Source: Molossus alvarezi
Lineage: Eukaryota; Chordata; Mammalia; Chiroptera; Molossidae
NCBI GenBank assembly: GCA_037176705.1
Contig: CM073907.1
Location: 12,183,001-12,247,000 of the forward strand
Direction of reading: 5' to 3'
DNA: 64,000 nt
The notes under the pieces are model-generated. The model saw nothing but the letters and a program-made list of their open reading frames with translations. It had not been told where the DNA came from and made no database searches. Shown here in pieces: positions 32,520-44,174 of the stretch; positions within the stretch are counted from its first letter, which is position 1; the number at the start of each line of letters is the position of its first letter. The position numbers were made by a program, and so were the translations under genes.

Positions 32520-33150
32520 CCATTAAAACGTACGTCATTGCATGGTACACACTTGGGAAGTCCAAGCTGCAAAGCTGTGTGCAAAGAGTGTAAGACACCG
32601 GTGCATATGTGGGTGCATGCGTACATTACATACATACACACCTATGTGCACACATACACACATCCATGTATGCACACTCATATGTACATGAATATATATG
32701 TGTGTGTGACCATGCACACACAGTTTTAAAACGATAAAGGACATGCCCGGCCAGTGTGGCTCAGTGGCTGAGCATCGACCCAGGCACCAGGAGGTCACGG
32801 GTTCAATTCCTGGTCAGGGCATATGCCCAGGTTGTGGGCCAAATCCCCAGTGGGGGGGCGTGCAGGAGGCATCCAATCGATGTTCTCACTCATCGATGTT
32901 TCTCTCGCTCCCCCTCTCCCTTCCTCTCTCTCTAGAATCAATAAAGAAAAAATATTTAAAAATTAAAAAAAAAAAAAAGGACATGGTTCAAGAATGAACA
33001 ATGATTAGCTTTGGATGGTAAGATTACAAATGATTTCTATCATTCTCATTGTTCTTTCCCATGTTTCCTCAACTGTCAACATACGTGTATCCCTTTGGTA
33101 TTCTACCAGGAAAAACCAAGTAATGACATGATTTTATAACTGGGCTGGGC
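32520..33150 (+). mobile_element. Old L1-type 3' fragment interrupted by a SINE
   Basis: ATGGTACACACTTGG at the left, a CA/TG-rich microsatellite at 32600-32720, then after the SINE TTTGGATGGTAAGATTACAA and TTCTTTCCCATGTTTCCTCA. The order suggests an L1 3' UTR. Confidence 0.45.
32745..32975 (+). repeat. Ves-B SINE with TSD
   Basis: Head GCCCGGCCAGTGTGGCTCAG (its first bases overlap the TSD), tail GAATCAATAAAG. TSD AAAGGACATG at 32735-32744 and 32976-32985. Confidence 0.95.
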
Positions 33151-35233
33151 CACCCTTCTGCCCCCTTTCGCCTCATGAACGTCTTCGCTCCTCTCGGGGG
33201 GGTCTCACTTTCTGGGGTATTTGGCTGGAGGCTGTTCTGCTCTCCTCCGGGGTGGGGCACACACAGGGCTCTGGCAGGCTGGGGGGAGGGCACCCTGGGG
33301 AAGCTCCCTGCCCTTGGCAGTGAAAACCCAGGCCAGAGGCCGGTGAGCAAAGTCCGGGTCCTACAGGGCAGCCGCAGGTCCCACAGGTCCTTCCGCCTCA
33401 CCTTCCCTCTGCCTTGCCGGTCAGAACGCCCCTCGCGGTCCACGGCCAGCTCAGCCCCCCCCCCCCCCGCTCTCGCGGACAGGGCAGGGGCGTGGGCCCT
33501 GCCGGAGTCAGGCCCGAAATCTCAGCCGGCTGGGCTCACGCCCTGCTCTGACCTGTCGGAGCTGCAGGAGGCTAGGGAAACTCCGGTGCCTCGGTCTGTG
33601 CATCTGCGGAATGGGGTTACTGCTGGGGCCCTGGGGTGATTATCACAGCTGACCCTGGTGGACAGCAAGGACGAAGAAGGAGCCGAGGTGGGGTACTGGA
33701 ACCCAGTGACCCCTTCTAATGAAAGGAGGTGCATCAGGGAGCAGGGAGCTGAACTGGGGAACGAGAAGCCACGCCAGGGACTAGGGCCCGAGGAAACATA
33801 GATGAATCAAGACTCTGATCACAAGGCACTGTGGCCTGGTGGGGGACAGACACCCTCACAGGTGTGACCCTGGAGCTTAGGGAGCAGAGCTCAGCCCCGC
33901 TGGGCAGCAGACAAGTCAGGAAACAGCACTGTAGCTAACGCTGAAGAGCGGGTTCCCAGGTGGACCCCACTGGGGACAGCACCCAGGTGGAAACAACAGC
34001 CACAAAGCGCAGGAGCAAAAGCAACGACATCTGGCAAGTCCCCAGAACGGCAAAGGTCTGCGACAGTGAGGGGCTGCGGGGCGGCTGCCCCCGGGCCGGG
34101 TGTGCCCGGCTTTGCCATGCAGGAACGTCTGCCCATTGGGAAGCCGGGCAGGAAAGCAGGGGCTAGTGGTTTGGTTGGCAGCGAGGGAAGTGGCCTGGAA
34201 AGGAGTAAAGACAGCAGTGGGCAGTGCCACACAGTGAGTGTGTAGGGGGCAGGCGGGGGGCAGGGCAGACACCAGGAGGTGGAACGAACAGACTCTGAGG
34301 GAAGGAGATCTCTAGTAATGTCCTGGCTTTGGCTTGGAGGACGGGGTCAGAAAGGCCAGCAGAGGGACAGCTTTGCCTTCTCCAAGCCATGGGACCTACA
34401 GACCCTTATCCTCAGCCATCGTTCACCCTCCTGGAGGAGTCTGACAAAGACCACACCGGACGGGCTCGGGCACTTTGTGCCCAAGGTGGAGGTTCCGGTT
34501 GAAGGAACACAGGCGATCGATCGTCCGTGAGAGTTGCCAGCATAATGTTTTGAAACAAAAGTGAGAAACTGGAAGTCAAGGTCCCTCTCAGAAACCTGAC
34601 CGTGACCCTGGACACAGGTGTCTCCGGTCCCGTGACGAATGTCATGTGGCTCATCACTCAGAGCTTTGGGTGCCGGACTCCACTGGGCCATTTCTTCCCA
34701 CGGAGAGGAGAGGCCCACCCAACAAGGACTCGTCCGTAAGAGACTGATGTCGGCCTGCTAGGAATTCGAGAGGCCCAGGAGGGTCATGAAGACGAAGCGG
34801 ACGGCCCCTCGCTGGCGTATGAGCAGCGGGCACACGGCGGGCTGGGCTGGCGGGACTGTCAGGCCCTGCGGGGCGCAGCTGGTTTGTGCCCAGGCAGCCG
34901 AGGAGGAGACAATGAGACTGTTCCTGCCTCTCGTGGTGCCACTATTTTGACACTGGGGGCATTGATGGGCTGGTCACCATGGGAACCGGAGCTGCCGATG
35001 CCATCCCATGGAGCCCGAGGCTCCACCCCCTTTCTTCACAGCACTGGACACAGGGCCAGCACCTGGCACCAGGTCCTCGAAATCCTCCAGGAGCTGAGTC
35101 ATGAGGACATCGGGAAGGTCTGGGTTTGCTGGGAAGAGGGGACCCACGGGGCTCCAGGGAGCTGGACAAACTGGAGTGTCCCAGGGAGGGCCTCCCCACT
35201 CACAAGCACAAACTGCCCGCTGAGTGTGACTCC
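33151..35233. other. Intron 1 sequence without recognised gene
   Basis: GC-rich unique sequence with a C12 run at 33457-33468. No repeat or coding family is recognised. Confidence 0.45.
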
Positions 35234-35246
35234 AAAAAGCAAGGGG

Positions 35247-35495
35247 GCCCTGGCCAGTTTGGCTCAGCGGTTAGAGCGTCGGCCTGCGGTCCGGAGAGAC
35301 CCGGGTTCGGTTCCCGCTAAGGGCACGTACTTCGGTTGCATTTTGTCCCCGGCCCTGGTTGGTTGTGCGGGTGGCAGCCACTCGATGTGTCCCTTCACGT
35401 CGATGTTTCTCTCTCTCTCTCCTTCCTCTCTCTCCCTCCCACTCTATCTGTACAAAAAATGGAAAAATATCCTCGGGTGAGGATAAAAAAAAAAA
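35247..35495 (+). repeat. Full-length Ves-A SINE with TSD
   Basis: Head GCCCTGGCCAGTTTGGCTCA and tail ATCCTCGGGTGAGGATAAAA. Perfect TSD AAAAAGCAAGGGG at 35234-35246 and 35496-35508. Confidence 0.96.
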
Positions 35496-35508
35496 AAAAG
35501 CAAGGGGT

Positions 35509-36969
35509 CCAGACACAAAGTGTGGGTGGACGAGGTCAGTTGACGGGTGTGGAGCTCAGGGCCTGGCCTTCCCGGCTCGCTCCCTCAGAACCCATCCCCT
35601 CCCCGCAAGGAGGCTCGTGAGGGCCAGACTCCTCCCTGAGGCCGGGCACCAGTGACAAACACACGGACCACCGCTGAATGAAGGAGCACGTGCCCCCCCA
35701 GCCCACTGCCTGGCGTGACGGCGGGGCCATCGGAGAAACGGCAGAATGAAGACTGACCGTAGAGAGCAGCCGGGGGCAGCTGTGGGCTGACTCACGCCAG
35801 ACACAGACGAGCCAGCGGGCAGTGCTGGGCGGCACGGGTTCGAGAGGAAGACAGGCACATCCATGGGGCTGGGAAAGACGGTCAGGGCTGCACACGGCCA
35901 GAGGGTGAGGGGCCCACCAGCAGGCAGGGGAAGCCCAGGCAGAAAGGAGGCCCCAGCTGGTGCTGGGCAGTGGCAGGGATCTGAGAGCCACCCAGTAGGC
36001 AGACGAGATGGGCTCCATTATAGACCCGATGGGACGCCCAGGAGCAGGGCAGGTGGGGTGACTCCCAGGCCCTGAGCTCAGGCACTGGGGCCGTGATGGT
36101 CCCTTCTGAGGACCACACAGGGGAGGGGGTTTGCGACAAAGGACGACCAGTCCTGTTGCTAACATGCAGAGTTTGAGATACTGAGCGTGATGACCGGGAG
36201 GGCTGGGGTTTCCCCCGATGCAGAGAGACGAGAAGACGCCAGGACGGACTGTTTCAGACAGAACTGAGAGGCAGCGGAGGGCTGAAAGGTGTTCCAGCTG
36301 GTGGCCCACCCTGGTCTGAGACGCAGGGATGAGGGCCATCTGTCAACGGTGACAACGGTGACAGGTCCGTCAGAGGCTGCGGGTTGGGCCCCGGCCTGTC
36401 AGTCACAGTTTGTGACCTGCAGCAAAACTTAGCTGGACCCAAGGGCTCCTTGTGCTTCAGCAGGTCTGGTGATGCCTGCCTGCAGGATGGGCACGGGGCT
36501 CCATCAGGGACATCACCGACACGGGCTGCTGGTCCGTGTCAAGGCCAAGTGTGACGCGGAAACCCTCCCTGTGCAGGGGGCCGAGAGAAGGAGGGGGCGA
36601 TGGGTCAGCCGCCTGGCCCAGGCTACGGACGATCAGAGAAGCCACCTTTTAGAGGCAAGATTTAAACAGAGGCTCAGATGCTCCAGAGAACCTGGAAAGG
36701 TCCCCAGCCCCACATGGCTCTAGTTTGACCACAAAGTCCACGGCCGGGCGGGAGGCCTCAGGCGGGGTCTTGGAGGTCAACAGCTCTGTGCTCTGATCCA
36801 CGCCCTTGGTTTCTGCCCTGAGAAGCTCAAATCTTTGCAATAGGCCAGTCGCTGAGCCGGCCGCCCGGGCCCGAGTCGGGCACCCCCTTCGGGAGCCTTC
36901 CAGTGACCTCTCTCCACTCCACTGCGATGACTTATCTTCGTAAGTCCACACAAATGAAACACCCCGTCC
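35509..36969. other. Intron 1 sequence without recognised gene
   Basis: GC-rich unique sequence. The 267-codon minus-strand frame at 35536-36339 overlaps part of it but shows no domain and no splice context. Confidence 0.4.
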
Positions 36970-36970
36970 A

Positions 36971-37217
36971 GCATGGCGGTGTTGCTCAGCGGTTAGAGCA
37001 TCAACCCGCAGACCAGAGAGTCCTGGGTTCAGTTCCCGCTAAGGGCACGTACCTCGGTTGCAGTTTGTCCCCGACCCCGGTTGGGGTCGTGTGTGTGGCA
37101 ACCAGTGTCTCCCTCATGTCGGTATTTCTCTCTCTCTTCTTCCCTCTCTATCTCAAGGTGAATGCAAAAATGTCCTCAAGTGAGGATAAAAAAAATTAAA
37201 AATAAATAAATAAAAAA
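36971..37217 (+). repeat. Ves-A SINE, diverged head
   Basis: GGCGGTGTTGCTCAGCGGTT, a full B box and CT-rich middle, tail ATGTCCTCAAGTGAGGATAA and AATAAATAAATAAAAA. Confidence 0.92.
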
Positions 37218-37261
37218 CCTTATCGACTGAAATCTTAACCTTTGATAAAGATGTCAAATGG

Positions 37262-37518
37262 AGCTCTGGCCGGTTTGGCTCAGCGGTTGGAGCGTCGGCC
37301 TGCGGTCCAGAGAGACCCGGGTTCGGTTCCCATTAAGGGCATGTACCTCGGTTGCAGTTTGTCCCCGGCCCTGGTTGGTCATGCGGGTGGCAGCCACTCG
37401 ATGTGTCCCTTCACATCGATGTTTCTCTCTCTCTCTTCCTCTCTCTCCCTCCCGCACTATCTGAACAAAAAATGGAAAAATGTCCTCGGATGAGGATTAA
37501 AAAAAAAAAAAAAAAAGG
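37262..37518 (+). repeat. Full-length Ves-A SINE with TSD
   Basis: Head GCTCTGGCCGGTTTGGCTCA and tail ATGTCCTCGGATGAGGATTA. TSD TGTCAAATGG at 37252-37261 and 37519-37528. Confidence 0.96.
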
Positions 37519-37528
37519 TGTCAAATGG

Positions 37529-38635
37529 GAGGGTGATACCACCATTCCACAGGAGCGTCACAACCGAAACCTGGTCCGCACACCTCAGCCCGGTTCACAC
37601 CCAGGACCGCTCCGTCCCAGGTCAGCCAAGGCTCCTTGCTTCCACAGAGAAGCAAGGCGACCAAAAGTCAATAGCGGGAAACTAGGTCACAGGTGACTGC
37701 TATTCTGGGCTGGCCCTGTCCCTGCAAGCCCCGGTCAGTCAGGTTGGAAAAGCTGGGGTCCATCATGTTAACACCCGGCCCGGCTTCAGCTTAGAAAGAC
37801 AAGCTGCCTGCAGATGACAATTTTGTGGTGCTGACAAGTGACTCGCTCGGGCCCACCTGACATCCTGGGCCAGGTACGGACGCTCGGCAGCTATTTTAGG
37901 GAAAACCATTTAAGGCTCTTCCATCCTTTAGGCCCCTGGCAGTCAGCCTGCCTTTCTATGCTCAGACTCAGAAACAACAAATTAGCTCAATAGCTCAGGC
38001 AAAAGCAAAAACGCAGGGGAAAGAAAATAGAGGCCTAAGCGCCACCCTTCAGGGCATTTCCAAAGCCGGCACCCAACCCCCACCCCCCTCCGGCCCACTG
38101 TTGCAATTTGCTTCGAGATTACCTTGTATCCGTCCTTTCTCACCCACAGTTTGTCTTTCCTGAGAGTCTCAGTGTCCAAGGTAACAATGAATCCTGGTGA
38201 GAGTAACGGCCACACCCTGCCTGGTTGAGGGAGGGGTGCTGGCTGGGAGCCGGGTTCCCGGCTCTGGGGCCAGCCCGGTGCAGGCAGCCCTCCTCCCCTC
38301 CCCCCTCCAGCTCGGCCCTGTTTCCCTGGGTCACCATGTCCTTAACAAGTGGACCAGCCCAGCCTGGGAGGTCGAAATCGGGATTCCTGCGTGTCCAGGG
38401 ATACACTGTATAGAGTCCAGAAACACCCCGATGTGCATAGATGAGGTGTTTGTTTTCTTTGCTCCTCCTGTTAACATTATATGTGAATCTGTGTACCTGG
38501 GTGTGTAGGTGTACAAGTGTGTTGTATGCTCCTACATGTATATACTCACATACACCACCATATATAAGGTATTCTGATACAGAGAAAGTGCATATTTACA
38601 TAGAGGCCTACACATGTAGATTATGAATTAGAATA
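37529..38635. other. Intron 1 sequence without recognised gene
   Basis: Unique sequence, then a loose TG/TA-rich stretch at 38480-38630. No gene visible. Confidence 0.4.
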
Positions 38636-39484
38636 TTACCCATGAAGCTTGACATTTCTCTCCCTAGTTTCTCTCCCCTCCCTCCCTTCACAGAGGCTAC
38701 TACTAACCAGAATGTCATGCAATCCCTCCTACATGTGTGAACATGCATCAAGAAGAGAGACCTGCTTGGCGTGTTTCTGAAAGTCCACACACACTCATTG
38801 TCCATCTGTCCCTTTTCACTCGGCATCACTTCTGAGGCTTATCTGTGCAGACCCGTATCCGGTATCCCGGTGTGATTCATTTCCCTTCCTCCGCTGATGG
38901 GTATGGAGATTGTCTCCTTCTTTGAAAAAGTGCCTGTGGGCATTCCTAGACAAGTCTCCCTAGGGCTTGTACTAGATGGTCCCTCCCAAATGATCTCGCT
39001 GATCCACGTGACCTCCTTGGACTGCCACACAGTCCCCAGCGTGGGGACACCAACGGCAACCTCCACCGGCAGCATCTGAGTGTACCCACTGCTCTATGTC
39101 CACGCTCACTGGACACTCACACTTTCCCATGCTGGCCAATCTGAGAGGTACCCCAAAAACTCTCAGGGAGGCTGAACATCCTTTCTTATGTTTATTGGCC
39201 CTCTGAAGTCTCTATCTATATACTTCCCATTTTTCTACCTGGGACTTATCTTTTTCTTATTGATACATGATCTTGATAACAGATACATTTTTCCCCCCTA
39301 GCTTTTAAGATAATCCACACCCTTGTCTGTGTTCTCATCCTATACTTTTCCTGGTCTGAATGTGTTTTATCCTTGCTGTATCTTTGTTACACAGGACTTT
39401 TAACCTATCAGTCTTTACCTTTTTTATTTGTTCTGTGTTGTAAGGAACCCTTTCCCAATGCCAGAAAGGTGTTTCCCTATTTCT

Positions 39485-39711
39485 TTTAAAAAATTTTTTT
39501 TCCTTTATGGATTTTAGAGAGAGAGAAAGGGAGAGGGAGAGGGAGAGAACCATCAATGACAGAGAATATCGATTGGCCACCTCCCGCATGCCCCCCACTG
39601 GGGATCAAGCCCACAACCTGGGCATGTGCCCTGACCGGGAACTGAACTAGCGACCTCCTGGTGCAGGGTCGACGCTCAACCACTGAGCCACACCGGCCAG
39701 GCACGTATTCC
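39485..39711 (-). repeat. Ves-B SINE, first of two at one target
   Basis: Antisense copy with TTTATGGATTTTAG at the tail and CACACCGGCCAGGC at the head. It is flanked by CCCTATTTCT at 39475-39484 and 39712-39721. Confidence 0.94.
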
Positions 39712-39721
39712 CCCTATTTCT

Positions 39722-39983
39722 TTTTTCTTTTTTTTTTTTTTTATCCTCACCCGAGGATATTTTTCCATTTTTTGTACAGGTAGAGTGGGAGAGAGAGAGA
39801 GAAAGGGAGAGAGAGAGAGAAACATCGATGTGAAGGGACACATCGAGTGGCTGCCACCCGCATGACCAACCAGGGCCGGGGACAAACTGCAACCGAGGTA
39901 CGTGCCCTTAGCGGGAACCGAACCCGGGTCTCTCCAGACCGCAGGCCGACGCTCTAACCGCTGAGCCAAACTGGCCAGGGCCC
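39722..39983 (-). repeat. Ves-A SINE, second of two at one target
   Basis: Antisense full-length copy, tail complement ATCCTCACCCGAGGATAT. It is flanked by the same CCCTATTTCT, at 39712-39721 and 39984-39993. Confidence 0.95.
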
Positions 39984-40549
39984 CCCTATTTCTAACAGTG
40001 TTACGCACATTGGGTCTTTCATCCTACCTGGGATTCACCGCTGGGCATGGGAAGTGAGGAGCTGATGGTTATTCCCTGGGGCCAGTCAGCCCGTTCAGTA
40101 CCACTGACTGGACTACCCAGCCCTCCCTGTCCACCTACAACTCTTCTGCCCACACGTACAAGCTGCAGATGCCTGGGTCTGGCTCGAGTCCATGGTGGGC
40201 AGGACCATCACGGGCCAAGGTCAAACCCTGTGATGACCACAGTGTGATGGGGCGTTTCTCTGGCTGAGCACACCCCTGCCCCGCACGGCCTCCTTGGAGC
40301 TGCTGCGGGTATTCCAGGACCTTGTTCTTCTAGCTGAGTTTTAGAATCCATGTGTGTGACTTCTTTTTCCATAGAAAATGGGAAAATGTTGCCACTTCCA
40401 TTGATTACACTGAATTAACAGATGAACACGGGGGGCCTGTGATAAGTCCTCTCATCCATGAACATGATCGATCCCTCCAATACTCAGACTTCCTTTGTGT
40501 TAATACTTCTTCAAACATTCTTCTAATTTTCTCCATGAAAGTCTCACTT

Positions 40550-40820
40550 AAAACATTTTTTGTTGTTGTTGCTGTTAATCCTCACCCGAGGACATTTTTC
40601 CATTGATTTTTAAAGAGGAAGAAAGGGAGGGAGGGAGGGGGAGAGAGAGAGAAACATCGATTCGAGAGACACATCAATCGGTTGCCTCATGCGCGCACAC
40701 CCTGAACAGGGCCAGGGATCGAACCTGCAACCCAGGTAGGTGCCGTTGACCAGGAATCGAATCCTCCACCCTTCCGTCCAAGGGCCGATGCTCTAACTGC
40801 TGAGACAAACTGGCCAGGGC
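40550..40820 (-). repeat. Diverged Ves-A SINE with TSD
   Basis: Antisense, AATCCTCACCCGAGGACAT at the tail and ACTGGCCAGGGC at the head. TSD GAAAGTCTCACTT at 40537-40549 and 40821-40833. Confidence 0.94.
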
Positions 40821-40894
40821 GAAAGTCTCACTTTTTAAAGATTTATTCCTAAGTGTCCAATAGTTTCTATGCTAGAATAAGTGATAATTTCTCT

Positions 40895-41149
40895 CTCTTT
40901 TTTTTTTTATCCTCACCCGAGGATATTTTTCCATTTTTTGTACAGATAGAGTGGGAGGGAGAGAAAGGAAGGGAGAGAGAGAGAGAGAAACATCGACGTG
41001 AAGGGACACATCGAGTGGCTGCCACCCGCACGACCAACTAGGGCCGGGGACAAACTGCAACCGAGGTACGCGCCCTTAGCGGGAACCGAACCCGGGTCTC
41101 TCCGGACCGCAGGCCGACGCTCTAACCGCTGAGCCAAACTGGCCAGGGC
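40895..41149 (-). repeat. Full-length Ves-A SINE with 15-bp TSD
   Basis: Antisense copy. TSD AGTGATAATTTCTCT at 40880-40894 and 41150-41164. Confidence 0.96.
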
Positions 41150-41973
41150 AGTGATAATTTCTCTTAACTGCTCAGATGTTACCGTTGTAAAAGTACCGTT
41201 GATCAAGCAGTTGCTCAACTCTATCACATCTGATTGACTATCCACGCAGTTCGTCTTGTCACCTGTCAATAGTGACACCTGAGCCCTCCAAAGCGTCATC
41301 CTTCTTCTAAGGCGTGCTGCATTATGGGGGGGGGGGTCTCTAGTGCGATGACGAATAAAGGACCCAGAAGAGACAAAGGTGTCTGGTTCCCGACGACGCC
41401 TACTTTTCCATGTCACCAGACTTTCAGAGGAACCCGCGAAGCGGGAGAGGTGAACAGACACTGGCCTGCTACCTTGGCACCGCGTAAGATCAGCGGGAAT
41501 GGGTCACCAGATGAACGAAGGAAAGCAAAAAGAACCAGGCCAGAACTGACAGGCGTGCTAAGACCCATAGCAAAAGCAGGCTGTGAGTCAGGGCCGGTAC
41601 CAGGAACACTAATTGCCCATTAAGGGCTTAGGGGAAGTCACACAAAGGGGACCTCAGACCAGAGAACGTGGCTGGAGACAAAGATCGGGCACCGCATGTC
41701 AGAGGTAACACACGCTCACTGTGTGGACACGAACACCTTCCATTCCGGCCTCACCTGTTTACTCACCCATAAATCAAAGCTAAGAATATCTTCGTCTTAT
41801 TTATGAGGCACAAATTCTCCTGGCTGAAGAGGCAAGGAGGTTTGTAAAGAGTCCTTATTGAGTAGGCAGAGGCTGGACTGCTCCAGGCCTTTTCCAAATT
41901 AGAAGCGCTCTTGGGGGAGGGGGGAGGAAAAGTTGGTGTTGGAATAAAGAGTAATAGGCTCTCCTTGAGTAAT

Positions 41974-42006
<33 letters not shown>

Positions 42007-42010
42007 GCGC
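41974..42010 (+). repeat. (CA)n microsatellite ending in GCGCGC
   Basis: About 13 uninterrupted CA units followed by GTGCGCGCGCGCC. This alternating purine-pyrimidine run is Z-DNA prone. Confidence 0.95.
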
Positions 42011-42296
42011 GCCAGAGACGGGGGATCCCCAATCAACTAATCCCTCAGCCTGTGATGTCTCCACAGCATTGCCCCGGCACCACGCCTACCAAGTTGTGTG
42101 ACTAGGCTGTGTGGAGTCCACAGTACAGGGGTGGGGGACCTTGAGAGACCCCTTAGGATGTCCCAGGTGGAGGGGGTGCATGCTGGGAGGAACCTGGTCT
42201 CCCATAGGCAAATGAGGGCATCAGATCTGCTCGGTGAGTCTGACAGGGCTTGTTCCAAAGACCCAGCATTTTTTCATTCATTCTGTGGATGGAACT

Positions 42297-42346
42297 GTGT
42301 GTGTGTGTGGGTGTGTGTGTCTGGGGGTGTGTGTGTCTGGGGGTAT
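42297..42346 (+). repeat. TG-rich short tandem repeat
   Basis: GTGTGTGTGG units with two copies of GTGTGTGTCTGGGGG. Confidence 0.85.
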
Positions 42347-43224
42347 TACGTGCCCCTGTCTTGCAGCAGCCAGGAGTTCACAGCTCCACTTTAGTTCCCC
42401 TTCGATCACAGGAGCCAGAAACCCAGGTGCTTTGTAATTCACGGAGCAGTAAGAGTCACTTCAGCTACAGACAGGTTGCTGGGCCACCTGGGCGGAGCAG
42501 CCCCCTTGGCAGCAGCCGGGGGCCCCAGCAAACACAGGGAAGTAATGAACAGGGAGGGAACCTTCTTCACTCTGGACCATCGGCCAGGGAGATGTAGGAA
42601 CAACGGAGAGAAACGAGCCAGTGCTTCCCAAAGACAAACTCTTCAATCACAGGGTGTCTGAAGAGACCCACGTGGTCAAAATAGTCAGAAAGATACACAA
42701 ACAGTGAGGGGGCGTTCTTTCAGACACCCTGGCACACTCTGACCCCCAAGTCCAGCGGGGCTCAAGGGCAGAAGCTACTTTCCCGGAGGCCACACATCAG
42801 ACACGAGCAGCGCCAGGGGCAGACACAGGGGCAGAAGAAACGAGAGGCTAAATGTAACAGGAAGCAGGAGGGTGTAGTGACCTGGCACCTCCCTGTCACC
42901 TCTCAGGTCCCCCAAGTGCACAGGTGTGGGACTGCACACTTCACTGTGCCCCCCTGCAGGACAGTCAGGATCGGTCCCAGCCCACTGCCACTACACAGGG
43001 TTGAGGCACAAAAAAGGGACCTGCCTTGGTGGTCCTTCATGCTCCCTTCATGCCCAGGGCTTGTCCTCTCTTGCTAAGTGACAGTGTCAGTGACAGCTGA
43101 GGCCAAGGGAGGGCTCCTGGCACACTGGCCAGGTCAGGCCCTGGCTTGGGGCTTTGCCACCAGTCAACATTGGATTAGCCCAACAACCTGTTGACGGGTT
43201 GCACACCCACTGTCGCCACAGACG

Positions 43225-43290
43225 ATGACAGATCCGAAAATGACTTGCCTAAGGTCACACAGCTAGTAGGCGGAGAGCTGCCATCGGAAG
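43225..43290 (-). repeat. MIR fragment, reverse orientation
   Basis: GACTTGCCTAAGGTCACACA and GCTAGTAGGCGGAGAGC are the reverse of the best-conserved MIR core. Confidence 0.7.
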
Positions 43291-43843
43291 GACCACAGAA
43301 AGCCTGGAAACAAAGCCCACTGCCCCCACCCCACGCCGTCCTGTCCTCAATAGGTTCCAGCCACCCTCATGGCTGCAGGGCCCCGAGCTGTCCAGAAAGC
43401 CACCCTGATAGTGACTCCCAGGCACAGGCACCAGACGGTCCTCCCTCCAGGAGCCGCAGACACTGAGGGGTCCCAGGGACGCCAGGCCATGTGCCTGAGC
43501 CTGTCACCAAACAAGCATCCAGCCGCCGGGGCGCGCACTCGGGATGCAGAGCCCCGCGCCACACGTCGAGGGCAGAGGGTCGCAGGCCCAGGAGAGCTCG
43601 TGGGCACGGAGGACAGCGCCCGGGGCCAGAGCGCGGGTCGCGCAGGTGTCGGCACGCGGTCACCCGCCCGGGAGCTGCCGCCGGGGCGCCGGGCCTGCGT
43701 GGGCGCCCGCGCGGGGCACCCGGCGGTGTCTGCCCAGCGTCCCGCGCGCCCCGCGCCCCGGCGACGCAGCGCGGGGGCCGGGCGTCCGGGCCCCGGTCCA
43801 GGTGGCCCGGAAAGTTTTGGGCGCGCGGGCCGCTCGCACTCAC

Positions 43844-44107
43844 CTGGCCCAAGTTGAGGTAGCCGTGCGCCGCGGCCACGCGGGCCGCCTCGGCCGGGCC
43901 GCCCAGCACTTGCACTGCCCAGTGGTTGGTGTAGACGGGGCGCGGCGGCGGCGCGGAGCAGGCGGCGGGCAGCGCGAGCAGCAGCAGCCAGCGCCAGGGG
44001 CGCGGCGCCAGGGCCCGCCGCCCGGGACCCCCCGCGTCCTCGGCGGCGGCGGCGGCGGCCCGGGGCGGCGGCCGGGGCCCGGGCGCAGGCGGCGCGCGCG
44101 GACGCAT
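43844..44107 (-). CDS. PCSK6: PCSK6 exon 1 coding part: start codon, signal peptide and start of prodomain
   Basis: The exon has 88 codons. The ATG is at 44105-44107, with G at -3 and C at +4. The protein starts MRPRAPPAPGPRPPPRA, runs through a six-Ala tract (residues 17-22) and AEDAGGPGRRALAPRP, then a hydrophobic core WRWLLLLALPAACSA. This matches the long Pro/Ala-rich N-terminus peculiar to PACE4. Signal cleavage is expected after CSA (residue 52), which leaves PPPRPVYTNHWAVQVLGG as the prodomain start. The pre-region is about 11 residues shorter than I recall for human, because the Ala/Gly stretch is contracted. The exon ends at GYLNLGQ with donor GTGAGT at 43838-43843, phase 0. I chose this ATG because it matches the family start and places the signal peptide at the N-terminus. 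The frame stays open upstream to another ATG at 44548, which I think is a GC-richness effect. The 5' UTR boundary cannot be read from sequence. Confidence 0.94.
44042..44059 (-). repeat. PCSK6: GCN triplet run encoding six Ala in the PCSK6 pre-region
   Basis: The plus strand shows GGC repeats. In the sense frame they encode Ala residues 17-22, just before the signal-peptide core. Human PACE4 has a longer Ala/Gly stretch here as I recall it, so the tract is length-variable between species. Confidence 0.75.
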
Positions 44108-44167
44108 GGCAGCGGCAGGCTCGCGCGGCGCCCGAGCGGCGAGTGCGCCGGGGGGTGGGGTGCCGCC

Positions 44168-44174
44168 TTTTAAA
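44168..44174 (-). promoter_or_regulatory. TATA-like box TTTAAAA upstream of the PCSK6 start codon
   Basis: On the gene's sense strand the island contains GGCTTTAAAAGGCGG, the only AT-rich break near the ATG, 61 bp upstream of it. If it acts as a TATA box, initiation would fall near 44135-44145 with a 5' UTR of about 30-40 nt. The function is inferred from position and sequence only. Confidence 0.3.

Larger units (their letters stand above)
38640..40020 (-). mobile_element. Old L1-like sequence, reverse orientation, interrupted by two SINEs
   Basis: CATCCCGGTGTGATTCATTT-like sequence, then GATGGGTATGGAGATTGTCT (near 38897) and TGTTTATTGGCCCTCTGAAG are the complement of an old L1 ORF2/3' region. 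The match resumes after the SINE pair at TTCTAACAGTGTTACG. No open frame. Confidence 0.55.
41165..43485. other. 5' part of intron 1 without recognised gene
   Basis: Mostly unique. It contains a (CA)n-GCGC microsatellite at 41974-42010, a TG/GGGTGTG repeat at 42297-42345 and a MIR piece at 43225-43290. No exon is seen. Confidence 0.45.
8277..43843 (-). other. PCSK6: PCSK6 intron 1 (35.6 kb)
   Basis: The donor GTGAGT is at 43838-43843 and the acceptor GCAG at 8277-8280. A very long first intron is usual for this gene. It contains about twenty SINEs, a MER1-type hAT element split by an L1, a SPIN-like hAT fragment, several old L1 pieces, MIRs, and a 34-bp minisatellite that holds a MITE. I found no additional exon that continues the PCSK6 frame and no independent gene. 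Confidence 0.9.
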
